Below the pieces are notes generated by a model. It saw nothing but the letters and a program-made list of their open reading frames with translations. It was not told the origin of the DNA and made no database searches. Of a DNA stretch of 64,000 bases, positions 25,601 to 35,375 are shown piece by piece (the stretch's first letter is position 1; each line of letters begins with the position of its first letter). A program made the position numbers and the translations under genes. Source of the stretch: Delphinus delphis (Eukaryota > Chordata > Mammalia > Artiodactyla > Delphinidae); the NCBI RefSeq assembly GCF_949987515.2, contig NC_082687.1, forward strand, positions 123,361,838 to 123,425,837. The letters run 5' to 3'.

Positions 25601-26540
25601 ACTGTCATTTGTTTCTAGGTATTTTTTGTTTTTCTCTTTGATTTCTTCAGTGATCTCTTGGGTATTAAGTAGTGTATTGTTTAGCCTCCATGTGTTTGTA
25701 TTTTTTACAGATTTTTTCCCTGTAACTGATATCTAATCTCATAGCACTGTGGTTGGAAAAGATACTTGATACTATTTCAATTTTCTTAAATTTACCAAGG
25801 CTTGATTTGTGACCCAAGATATGATCTATCCTGGAGCATATTCCATGAGCCCTTGAGAAGAAAGTGTATTCTGTTGTTTTTGGATGGAACGTCCTATAAA
25901 TATCTATTAAGTCTGTCTTGTTTAATGTGTCATTTGAAGCTTGTGTTTCCATATTTTTTTCATTTTGGATGATTTTTTTTTTCATTTATTTATTTTATTT
26001 ATTTTTATTTGGGTCTGTGTTGTGTCTTTGTTGTTGCACAGGAGCTTTCTCTACTTGCGGCAAGTGGGGGCTGCTCTTCATTGGTCCATTGGTGAAAGTG
26101 GAGTGTTAATGTCGCCTACTATGATTGTGTTACTGTCAGTTTCCCCTTTAATGGTTTTTAGCACTTGCCTTATTTATTGAGGTGCTCCTATGTTGGGTGC
26201 ATAAATATTTACGATATTATATCTTCTTCTTGGATCGATCCCTTCATCATTGTGTAGTGTCCTTCTTTGTCTCTTGTAATAGTCTTTATTTTAACGTCAT
26301 TTTGTCTGATATGAGAATTGCTACTCCAGCTTTCTTTTGATTTCCATTTGCATTGAATACCTTTTTTTCATCCCTTCACTTTCACTCTGTATGTGTCAGT
26401 AGGTCTGAATGTGTCTCTTGTAGACAGCATATATACAGGTCTTATTTTTGTATCCATTCAGCCAGTCTGTGTCTTTTGGTTGGAGCATTTAATCCATTTA
26501 CATTTAAGGTAATTATCGATATGTCTGTTCCGATCACCAT
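22626..26540 (-). pseudogene. L1 ORF2 (endonuclease-reverse transcriptase) pseudogene
   Basis: ORF2 normally nicks target DNA and copies the L1 RNA there. Here the start codon would be at 26540 and the stop at 22626. Fragments in several frames show the endonuclease and reverse-transcriptase domains: the thumb-proximal '[17 protein letters not shown]' and '[12 protein letters not shown]' are clear at 24669-25058. The catalytic centre is lost. Motif A reads '[10 protein letters not shown]', with His where the first Asp should be. Motif B reads 'RQCCPLS', with the first Gly changed. Motif C reads 'IADV' instead of F/YADD. The C-terminal segment ends 'MECYSTIKGNEIE...' at 22626-22868. A 109-bp SINE fragment near 26000 also interrupts the endonuclease region. 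Confidence 0.92.
25974..26082 (-). mobile_element. Truncated long CHR-type SINE inside L1 ORF2
   Basis: Between the L1 sequence ending 'tttggatgat' (25973) and resuming 'tccattggtgaaagtgg' (26084) lies about 109 bp. It begins T-rich and reads 'gggtctgtgttgtgtctttg', 'ggagctttctctacttgcgg' and 'caagtgggggctgctcttc'. This matches the tail-proximal third of the long SINE at 63397-63770. The tRNA-like head is absent, so this is a 5'-truncated insertion, or one later trimmed. The matching region in the other L1 (about 55488) has no insertion. Confidence 0.85.
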
Positions 26541-26598
26541 TTTCTTAAATGTTTTGGGTTTGTTATTGTAGGTCTTTTCATTCTCTTGTGTTTCCTGC

Positions 26599-27454
26599 CT
26601 AGAGAATTTCCTTTAGCATATGTTGTATAGCTGGTTTGGTGGTGCTGAATTCTCATAGCTTTTGCTTGTCTGTAAAGGTTTTAATTTCTCCATCGAATCT
26701 GAATGAGCTCCTTGCTGGGTAGAGTAATCTTGGTTGTAGGCTTTTCCCTTTCATCACTTTAAATATGTCCTACCACTCCCTTCTTGCTTGCAGAGTTTCT
26801 GCTGAAAGATCAGCTGTTAACTTTATGGGTATTCCCTTGTATTTTACTTGTTGCTTTTCCCTTGCTGCTTTTAATAATTTTTCTTTGTGTTTAATTTTTG
26901 ACAGTTTGATTAATATGTGTCCTGGCATGTTTCTCCTTGGATTTATCCTGTATGGGACTCTGCGCTTCCTGGACTTCAATGACTATTTCCTTCCCCATAT
27001 TAGGGAAGTTTTCAACTATAATCTCTTCAAATATTTTCTCAGTCCCTTTCTTTTTTCTTCTTCTTCTGGGCCCCATATAATTCAAATGTTGGTGTGTTTA
27101 ATGTTGTCCCAGAGGTCGCTGACACTGTCCTAGGTTCTTTTCATTGTTTTTTTCTTTATTCTGCTCCATGGTAGTTATTTCCACTATTTTATCTTCAAGG
27201 TCACTTATCCATTCTTTTGCCTCAGTTATTCTGCTATTGATTCCTTCTAAAGAATTTTTAATTTCATTTATTGTGTTGTTCATCTCTGTTTGTTTGCTCT
27301 TTAGTTCTGTGTAAATGTTTCTTGTTTTTTCTCCATTCTATTTCCAAGATTTTGGATCATCTTTACTATCATTATTCTGAATTCTTTTTTTAGGTAGACT
27401 ACCTATTTCCTCTTCATTTGTTTGGTCTAGTGGGTTTTTACCTTGCTCCTTCAT
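26599..27454 (-). pseudogene. L1 ORF1 (RNA-binding protein) pseudogene
   Basis: ORF1 protein is a trimeric coiled-coil RNA chaperone that coats L1 RNA. The expected start codon is at 27454, just before 'KEQGK'-type sequence, and the stop at 26599. A coiled-coil segment with 'NEIKNSLEGINSRITEAKEW' lies at 27098-27283. The RNA-recognition region ('IFEEIIVENFPNMGKE') lies at 26891-27085. The C-terminal domain ('LTADLSAETLQARREW') ends near 26770. These sit in three different frames, so at least two frameshifts separate them. Confidence 0.9.
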
Positions 27455-29623
27455 CTACTGTGTGATTCTCTGTCTTCTCATTTTGCTTAACTTACTGTGT
27501 TTGGGATCTCCTTTTTGCAGCCTGCAAGTTTGTAGTTCCCATTGTTTTTGGTGTCTGCCCCAAAAGGTAAGGTTGGTTCAGTGGGTTGTGTAGGCTTCTT
27601 GGTGGAGGGGACTAGTGCCTGTGTTCTGGTGGATGAGGCTGGATCTTGTCTTTCTGGTGGGCAGGACCACTTCTGGTGGTGTGATTTGGGGTGTCTGTGA
27701 ACTTATTATGATTTTAGGCAGCCTCTGTGCTAATGAGTGGAGTTGTGTTCCTGTCTTGCTAGTTTTGGGCATGGGGTGTCCAGCACTGTACTTGCTGGTC
27801 GTTGAGTGGAGTTGGGTCTTAGCATTGAGATGGAGATCTCGGGGAGAGCTTTCGCCGTTTGATATTACGTGGAGCTGGGAAGTCTCTGGTGGACCGATGC
27901 CCTGAACTTTGCTCTCTCACCTCAGAGGCACAAGCCTGACACACGGCTGGAGCACCAAGACCCCGTCAGCCACACTGCTCAGAAGAAAAAGGAAAAAAAG
28001 AAAGAAAGAAGAAAAAAACTTAAAAAGTTATTAAAATAAAAAATTTTTAAAAATGTTAAAAATTTCAAAGTAATTAAAAAAAAAAGAAAGAAGAGACCAA
28101 CCAAACCAAAAACAAATCCACCAATGATAACAAGCGCTAAAAACTATACTAAAATAAAAAAGAACAGACAGAACCCAGGACAAATGTTAAAAGCAAACCT
28201 ATACAGACAAAATCACACAAAAAACATACACATACACACTCACAAAAAGAGAAAAAGGAAAAGAATATATATATCTATATATTAAAAAAAAAGGAAGAGA
28301 ACAACTAAATCAATAAAAAAAAATCTACCAATGAAAATAAACTCTAAATACTAAAGTAAGATGAACATACCAGAAACAAATTAGATGCAGGAAGCAAACC
28401 TCAAGTCTGCAATTGCTCCCAAAGTCCACCACCTAAATTTTGCGATGATTCGTTGTCTATTCAGGTATTCCAGAGATTCAGCGTACATTAAGTTGATTGT
28501 GGAGATTTAATCCACTGTTCCTGAGGCTTCTGGGAGAGATTTCCCTTTTTCTTCTTTGTTCTTACAGCTCCTGGGGTTCAGCTTTGGATTTGGACTCACC
28601 TCTGCGTGTAGGTCGCCTGAGGGCATCTGTTCCTTGCTCAGGCAGGACAGGTTAAAGTAGCAGCTGATTCGGGAGTTCCGGCTCACTCAGGCCCGGGGAA
28701 GGGAGGGTACGCAACGCGGGGTGAGCCTGCGGCGGCAGAGGCCAGCCTGACGTTGCACCAGCCTGAGGCGCGCCGTGCATTCTCCCGGGGAAGTTGTCCC
28801 TGGATTTCAGGACCCTGGCAGTGGCTGGCGGCACAGGCTCCCGGGAGGGGAGGTGTGGATAGTGACCTGTGCTTGCACACAGGCTTCTTGGTGGCTGCAG
28901 CAGCAGCCTTAGCGTCTCATGCCCGTCTCTGTGGTCCGCACTGATAGCTGTGGCTCGCGCCAGTCTCTGGAGCTTGTTTCGGCGGTGGTCTGAATCCACT
29001 CACCTCCAGCAGCCCAAAATAATGGTCCTTTGTCTCTTAGGCAGTTCTAGACTTTTTCCCGTACTCCCTCCCAGCTAGCTGGGGCACATTAGCCCCTTTC
29101 AGGCTGTGTTCACGCAGCCAACCCCCATCTTCTCCCTGGGATCTGACATCCAAAGCCCGAGCTTCAGCTCCCAGCCCCCACCCGCCCCGGGCGGGTGAGC
29201 AGACAAGCCTCTCAGGCTGGTGAGTGCTGGTCGGCACCGATCCTCTGTGCGGGAATCTCTCTGCCTTGCCCTCTGCACCCCTGTTACTGTGCTCTCCTCC
29301 ATGGCTCCAAAGCTTCCCCCCTGCCACCCCCCATCTCTGCCAGTGAAGGGGCTTCCTAGTGTGTGGAAACTTTTCCTCCTTCACAGCTCCCTCCCACTGG
29401 TGCAGGTCCCGTCCCTATCCTTTTGTCTCTGTTTTTTCTTTTTTCTTTTGCTCTACCCAGGTACATGGGGAGTCTCTTGCCTTTGGGGAAGTCTGAGGTC
29501 TTCTGCCAGCATTCAGTAGATGTTCTGTAGGAGTTGTTCCACATGTAGATGTATTTCTGATGTATTTGTGGGGAGGAAGTTGATCTCCACGTCTTACTCC
29601 TCCGTCATCTTGAAGGTCTTTCC
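27455..29623 (-). promoter_or_regulatory. L1 5'UTR with GC-rich promoter region
   Basis: L1 is transcribed from an internal promoter in its 5'UTR. This 2.17-kb stretch holds an A-rich middle (27970-28380 on the plus strand) and a GC- and CpG-rich distal part (about 28600-29500), which stands out sharply from the AT-rich surroundings. The very 5' end reads 'caagatgacggaggagtaag' on the minus strand. It is most similar in layout to ruminant-type L1 leaders. Open frames of about 100 codons on both strands are a product of high GC content and show no domain. Present activity is not shown. Confidence 0.7.
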
Positions 29624-29633
29624 CCAACTACTT

Positions 29634-29800
29634 CTTTATGTGCTTTAAAAATAGTAACTTCTCTGGTTTTGATAACAACTCTGAGGTACTTATCATTATT
29701 ATTTCTACTTTATGATGAAGAAACTGAAGCAAGATCAGTTAGGTAACATGCTGAAGTTTATAGAGCAAATAAGTTCCAGAGCCACTGTATTGCTCTTCGT
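29634..29800 (-). repeat. MIR SINE, right part
   Basis: Antisense MIR continuing from 22225-22252. It shows 'tctttatgtgctttaaaaatagtaac', 'acaactctgaggtacttatcattatt', 'gatgaagaaactgaagcaag' and 'gagcaaataagttccagagcc'. Confidence 0.75.
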
Positions 29801-30485
29801 TTGGTGTTGACCAAGACTGGAATTGAAATCTATTCAGTTTTCAGAGAGACACTGAGAAAGTCTAGGGGATTTATGATACTAGCTGCTTTGGTCAACATCA
29901 AATTCTTAAGAGTCAAGGTAATGACTAGCTCTAGGATCTATTCTAGAGTTTTATGAGAAGTCTGATTACACTAGATTCAGAAAAGTGGCTACTTGAGTTA
30001 TTATGGCAGCTCAATGTGCGAGATGCAGTAGAGAAGGGAGAGAGACAGTCTCCACAATCGCTTCAAACAATCCATAACTGAATGTGGAAACTGTAGGATG
30101 TTTCTGAGCTTGAGAAAATTGAGATACATTCTTCAACACCTGACTCTGCTATAGTTTTGTCAACCATGAAAGCACAATAACTTCTTAAAATAGGTCCTAA
30201 GAGAGCATTCCTAGATTTTGCATCTGTGTCAAAATTCCAAGCTCATATCTAGGCTCCTAAGGACTTTAGAAAGTTCAATTCAATTGGGATTTTTACAACT
30301 CTACTCTGTGATAAGCAGAATCTCTGGATGAAGACAAAATTTGAAACAGCTCCTTCTAAAACACACATGCACACATATACACTCACATCATATATATGTG
30401 TTAATTCATTAACAGAATTTATAATTTGTTTGGAAGCTAAAAATAAACCTATTGAATAATTATTAGATCAACACAATGTGTGACT
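29801..30485. other. Unassigned stretch
   Basis: No gene is seen. A CA/TA-rich patch lies at about 30360-30400. Nothing else is recognised. Confidence 0.5.
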
Positions 30486-30682
30486 GCAGTAATTTTTTTT
30501 TTTTAGTTTTTGTTTTTTGTTGAAGTATAGTTGATTTACAATGTTGTGTTAGTTTCTGGTGTACAGCAAAGTGATGCAGTTACATATATAGAGAGACAGG
30601 TGGGGGAGGGATAATTTAGGAGTTTGGGATTAGCAGATACAAACTACTACATATAAAATAGATAAACTACAGCAGTAATTTT
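30486..30682 (-). mobile_element. Short L1 insertion with 5' inversion (twin-primed)
   Basis: Duplications GCAGTAATTTT at 30486-30496 and 30672-30682 bracket 175 bp. The left segment (30497 to about 30595) is an antisense L1 3' end, with 'gttgaagtatagttgatttacaatg' and 'gtgtacagcaaagtgatgc'. The right segment (about 30596-30671) is sense L1 from slightly upstream, with 'gggggagggataatttaggag' and 'atataaaatagataaac'. Opposite orientations within one pair of duplications is the signature of twin priming. About 100 bp of L1 between the segments is missing. Confidence 0.92.
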
Positions 30683-31737
30683 GAAGGTATTAATATTTAT
30701 TTATTTACCTGTTGCCCCAACTCTTTCTTCAAGTAAACTCTTACTTAGAAACTAAACATGTCAAACATATAAAACACAGGTCCTGTGGTTGCAGCACATG
30801 TGGAGAAGCAAGGTTCTCTCATGTGAGCAATTCCATCCTTTAACAAAGCTCCTGAGAAGCTTAGTAGGGCCATGGATGGAACAGAGAATGAAAACCTCTG
30901 ATAGAGTTTCAGTTCAAGGACTATAAATAACAGAAAGATCAGCTGGTGTAATATATGCCAGGCAAACTCCACAGTGGAGAGTTTCAAGTGGAACTACAAA
31001 ATAAATGCAGAATTTAGGTATATTTATTTGTTCACATAGTTTTATATTCAGATTAAATGGTTGAGATCCTCAACACAAAGTATTCAATCTGGTGATTATT
31101 TACAATTTCCAAGCTCAAGGCAAACATGTCAAATCTGTCTTTCAAAATTTACATTTTGCAAATTAATTCATTCTGCTCTACTCAAGAAAACTTAGTAAAG
31201 GTACTTAAAGGATAATAACTTTAAACAAATAAAAAGTATTTTCTTTGTGTGCTTCTTTTGAAAAATAATTATGCGCATTTCTCATGAAGAAAAAGGTAAA
31301 AAAAAAACAATGAGGAGTAAAACTGTACTGGTATTTTCCATCTTTAAGATAAAAGCACTCTATGTACAGATATTTAATAATATGACATGGTTTAAATTGA
31401 AAGAAAGCTGGTGAAAATAGCTCAAATTATTATCATGAACTAAAATCATTTAATATAATTAAAGTGGAATAGGAAAATTTAATCTTTGCAATTTGGCATA
31501 TTCCTTCTAATAGTAAAACAACTTTGTTTATAACAAAGATGTTACTCATTTATTTCCAGAGTACATCTTAGAACAACTGCATGGGAAAAAAATAAAAGCA
31601 TAATGCTAGAAAGAAATGAAATAAAAACTGTTACATCCTTATAAAAGTTATAGTATTTTTTAAAAGAAAAATAGTAAGTACTATATATCTAACTTAGATT
31701 GCATTCATTTTATTATTAATGCTTCTGAACGTGGAAG
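30683..31737. other. Unique AT-rich stretch
   Basis: No gene or recognised repeat. The 80-codon minus-strand frame at 30745-30987 is hydrophobic and without recognised family. Confidence 0.5.
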
Positions 31738-31970
31738 TAGCTATTATTGAGAATTTACAAAGATCCATGCATTCTACTGCATCTGGTGCTAAACTTGGTT
31801 TATAGATATCATTGCCTTAATTTAATATTTCAATCAACATTTAAAAAACTGAGCCTTAGGGAGATTAAGGAATTTGTCCTAATTTACAAAATCAAAAACT
31901 GGCAAAGGTGACATTACAAATTCAGGACTCCCTGGTTTTAAATCTTGTGCTCTTAAACAATACGTAGTTC
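31738..31970 (-). repeat. MIR SINE
   Basis: Antisense MIR with 'aaaaactgagccttagggagattaagg', 'aatttgtcctaatttacaaaatc', 'gacattacaaattcaggactccctgg' and 'cttgtgctcttaaacaatac'. Confidence 0.8.
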
Positions 31971-32329
31971 TATATCCTGAACCCTTAAAGAACAATCTTA
32001 GCGAACTTCTTGAAACTACTGATTTCCACAGAATATGATTAGTAAATAACTTCTTCATAGTGTTCATGTATTACCTGCTAATTAAAGAATGAGTCTTAAA
32101 AGTGATTAAAAACAAAATGGACATAACTCTACATCAGTCTGAATGTTTCTTCCAAATGGGTATGTACAAAGTGAAATGGAATAGAGTGAGTAGAATACAT
32201 TAACCCAAGCTTGCAATTTATGAATTGATTAAAGATTTACGGCACTTGTTACCTATACTTATGTAAATAGTTATACAAATATTTTCTTCTACCTAATTAA
32301 CTTATATCTGTGTAGCAATTATTTTATAT

Positions 32330-32526
32330 TATGTAGAATTTATCTTTTCTTTATCGTCCCTTTTATCTTTTAATTATCACAACTCCATGAATAGTCCATT
32401 ATTATTCTCAATTTAAAGATATTCCAGAGAAGTCAGTTAATTTGACCAACACCACACAACAACCAAAAGCAGCACTAGGAAACAAACTGAGCTTCCTATG
32501 CCCTTCATCACAGCTGGGTGGCCTGT
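32330..32526 (-). repeat. MIR SINE next to an LTR
   Basis: Antisense MIR with 'attattctcaatttaaag', 'ccagagaagtcagttaatttgaccaacaccacac', 'agcactaggaaacaaactg' and 'cttcctatgcccttcatcac'. It ends where the LTR begins at 32527. Confidence 0.7.
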
Positions 32527-33119
32527 TGTATTGATTCAAGCAGTGTAAAGCTGGAAGAAAGATCTTGGTTCTTGTCTTCTTCGAAGAAATAATTAAGCAA
32601 AGAGACCAAGATTGTGAAAAAGGTAAAAGCATTTATTAGAAGCAAATATGTGTGGAAGAAGCAAAATAGGTGTGGGAAAAACAAAATGTGTAGAAAAAGT
32701 AAAGTGCCTGTGGCCAAAAACAAAATATGTGTTGAGGAGCACACAGGCAAGTGTGGAGTGAGTTGTGTGCAATAGGGGCAGCTTAGGTTGTTTACATAGG
32801 GGCACTTTTCTGGGTTTTTTTCTGGCCAATCATCTCCATATTTGGTCCTCGTGTGGCGCACATCTTTCAGCCAGTATGGATTCCAGCTGGTGTCTTCTCC
32901 CTCCTTTTGTCCTTCCCCTCGACTGAGGGCCTTCTCAACACATGTGTTGGGCCAGGAAATCCACAAGAATACACCCAATCGGGGTGCAATGATCTGCTGA
33001 TATCCCATCTTGAAGTGTCAGCAGGAGACCAGCTGCAGGTTCTCAGCCCAGAGAGACCAGTTACAGATGCTCAGCCGGGGACCTATCTACTACCTCAGTA
33101 CCTTTCTAGATCTAATACA
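32527..33119 (-). mobile_element. Solo LTR with internal minisatellite-like repeats
   Basis: A 593-bp element has perfect 6-bp terminal inverted repeats TGTATT...AATACA. Flanks CTGT and ATGT would be a 4-bp target duplication with one change. On the minus strand a polyadenylation signal AATAAA lies at about 32630-32635, followed by a 'ctttttcacaatcttggtctctttgc' R/U5-like part. Upstream of that signal (32638-32737) are about five imperfect copies of a roughly 20-bp unit. No retroviral internal sequence adjoins it. It carries a long minus-strand open frame (32508-33008, 166 codons), discussed below. Assignment to an endogenous retrovirus family is not made. Confidence 0.75.
32638..32737. repeat. 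Imperfect ~20-bp tandem repeats in the LTR U3
   Basis: Successive units are 'agaagcaaatatgtgtgga', 'agaagcaaaataggtgtggg', 'aaaaacaaaatgtgtag', 'aaaaagtaaagtgcctgtgg' and 'ccaaaaacaaaatatgtgtt'. Direct repeats in U3 often serve as enhancers in retroviral LTRs. That role here is inferred only. Confidence 0.7.
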
Positions 33120-34440
33120 ATGTGCAGAGTTTAACAATAAGTTCATGTGCATGTTATCACCATTTTTATTTAAAAGTTATGTTTACACACAAAAATAAAT
33201 TATACACTTTTGATAAAACATTAGTATTACTTAGAGTCAATTGCCTCTCCATTTAAGTGAGTAATTTCAGTATTTCAGTAGAGGTAAAGATAATAACCAA
33301 ATGTTTTCATTTTGCCCAAAAAAGTAAATGTTTGACTTTAGGATTTCTCATACAGTAGTAATTCATCTTAATTCTGTGTATACACTTAGTAATATTAAGA
33401 AATTTTTACAGTAATAATTATAGGCAGTGTTACTAATGCAATGTCTATGTGGAAAATGTTTATTAATATTTATACCTATGTAGGGAAACCTTCATATTGA
33501 TATTTACTTGAGAAAATACTGTTATGACTCAACCACAAAAATTCAAAAAGTTTGTCCATACATAATTGAAACTGCCACTTACTATACAGTCCACCTATCC
33601 CTAGGCTACAATTCATATTAACCATAGTAAAACAAAAGAAAAACTAAATATTTGAGACATGTATCTGTTATATAATAAGACACCTCCATAATTCAGTAAT
33701 TTAAAGAAGAACAGAAGTTGATTTCTCTTTCATATTTAGTCATTTCAGTATTCAAAGGTGTAGTAACTCTACTCCTGGAAATCATTTAAAGTCACCAGTT
33801 TCTTCTGTTTTGCTCCAACATTTTGATATGCTGGAGGCATTATTCTTTCAAGTGGTCACATTTATGGCCATATCCCTGCCAGGCTCTGTATTCCAAAGGG
33901 CAGGGAGGGAAAAGAGCCTGACTGCACATGTGCCTGATGTTTAAACCTAGATCCAAAAAACAGGAGATAACATGTCTGCTCACATTCTGTGGATAAGAAA
34001 TTAGCCATATGGCTACACCTATCTGCAAGGTACATGCTGCCAGCTATAACTCTATTACCTTAAAAGAAATTGTAAATTGATTTGGTGCATACAAATACTA
34101 GTCTGCCATGGTCCTCTTTGGCCACTCAAATCTCCATGCTCATTCCTTCCACATGTAGACACAAGCACTCCCTCTCCAGGGGAGACAACTCCATAATATA
34201 GCCAGATAATACCTCTGAATAAGATTTGGGAATTGGGAGCAAAGTACTGTATTCCCCATCAATTTCAGATAAAGCTTCTTGTGGACTAGTGACTTTCAAA
34301 ATAAATACATGTTATCTAATTCCCCCCTCCCCAACGTGTGTATGCACACCTAATAAATACAAATACAGCAACAGGAAAGGATAGTCATAATAAATCTTCC
34401 ATTCAAAAATGGAAATAATTAGAAACACTAAGTAGTCACT
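33120..34440. other. Unique stretch with a possible old repeat
   Basis: No gene. The part at about 33660-34050 ('ctgctcacattctgtggataag', 'ttagccatatggctacacctatctgcaagg') recalls a common ancient mammalian LTR or DNA repeat, but I cannot place it. Confidence 0.45.
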
Positions 34441-34441
34441 G

Positions 34442-34848
34442 GCTCTTTTTTGTCCCAAACTTTATTGATAGGTAATTAACAAATAACATTGTATAATTTT
34501 AAGATGTACAGTAAGATAATTTGATAATGTATATATTGTGAAATGATTACCACGGTAAGATCAGTTAACATATCCATCACCTCACATAATTACTTTTTTG
34601 TGTGTCTGTGGTGAGAATATTTAAGATCTACTCTCCAAGCAAGTTTCAAGTATACAATAGTCACCATGCTGTATATTAGACCCCCAGAAATTATTCACCT
34701 TATGATTGAAAGTTTGTACTCTTTGACCAACATCTCCCCATTTCTCCCTACCCACCCCCTAGCCCCTGGTAACCATCATTCTACTCTTTGTTTATATGAG
34801 TTCCAGTTTTTTTAGATTCCACATTTAAATGACATAATACAAGGCTGT
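34442..34848 (-). mobile_element. L1 (L1MA-like) 3'UTR, antisense
   Basis: Antisense L1 3'UTR landmarks run in order: 'aaactttattgataggtaattaac', 'ttaacatatccatcacctcacataattac', 'agtcaccatgctgtatattagac', 'ctttgaccaacatctccccatt', 'cccctggtaaccatcattctac' and 'ttttagattccacattt'. The orientation switches at about 34849, where sense L1 from a different part of the element starts. Confidence 0.85.
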
Positions 34849-35235
34849 CATTCAGATTCAATGAAGAAATCAAAAGCTTTACAGATAAGCAAAAGCTAAG
34901 AGAATTCAGCACCACAAAACCAGCTTTACAATAAATGCCAAAGGAACTTCTCTAGAGAGGAAAAAAAAGAGGCCACAACTAGAAACAAGAAAATCATAAA
35001 TGGATCAGCTCACCAGTAAAGGCAAACATAGAGTAAAAGTAGGAAATCATCCACACAAAAATATGGTATCAAAACCAGCAGCAGTGAGAAGAGTAGAGTA
35101 CAAATGCAGGAAATGGGAAATGCATTAGAAATTAAGAGACCACCAACTTAAAATAACCTTATATATATATAGACTGCCATATCAAAACCTCATGGGAACT
35201 GCAAAACAAAAAACTACAATAGATACACATAGGAT
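34849..35235 (+). mobile_element. L1 ORF1-to-ORF2 region, sense
   Basis: Sense L1 sequence covers the ORF1 C-terminal and inter-ORF region: 'cagataagcaaaagctaagag', 'ttcagcaccacaaaaccagc', 'aaaggaacttctctagag', 'atcagctcaccagtaaaggc' and 'atatcaaaacctcatggg'. It abuts an antisense L1 3'UTR, with roughly 4 kb of the element missing between the two parts. Confidence 0.8.
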
Positions 35236-35239
35236 TTTT

Positions 35240-35375
35240 GCATTTTTTTGCACTAAGTCACTGAAATCCAGAGTGTATTTTTTACTTATAGCATATCTCA
35301 ATTTGGACTAGCCACATTTCAGGTGTTCAGTGGGCATGTGTGGCTAGTGGCTACCATATTGGATAAAGTAGGTCT
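35240..35375 (+). mobile_element. Old MER-type DNA transposon fragment
   Basis: The sequence has 'actaagtcactgaaatcc', 'cttatagcatatctcaatttggactagccacatttcagg' and 'gtggctagtggctaccatattgg'. It matches the end of a widespread mammalian MER element whose complement begins with 'agccactagccacat'. Probably hAT-derived; subfamily uncertain. Confidence 0.65.

Larger units (their letters stand above)
22253..29633 (-). mobile_element. Full-length L1 retrotransposon with target-site duplications
   Basis: The element runs from a poly(T) tail at 22261 (antisense poly(A)) to its 5' end at 29623, which reads on the minus strand 'aagaccttcaagatgacgg', the expected L1 start. Target duplications CCAACTACTT lie at 22253-22262 and 29624-29633 and match exactly. 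In minus order it has a GC-rich 5'UTR (29623-27455), ORF1 (27454-26599), ORF2 (26540-22626) and a 3'UTR. Length is about 7.36 kb including a short SINE fragment. Both ORFs are broken by frameshifts and stops, so it is immobile. Despite the decay the duplications are still perfect. Confidence 0.95.

Noticed and set aside
28652..29627. Overlapping 60-115 codon frames on both strands in GC-rich DNA
   Set aside because: They lie in the L1 5'UTR. High GC removes stops by chance, and no family was recognised.
9948..33119. A provirus between the LTRs at 9948-10408 and 32527-33119
   Set aside because: Both LTRs are on the minus strand, but their sequences are unrelated and the DNA between them contains no retroviral genes, so they are independent solo LTRs.
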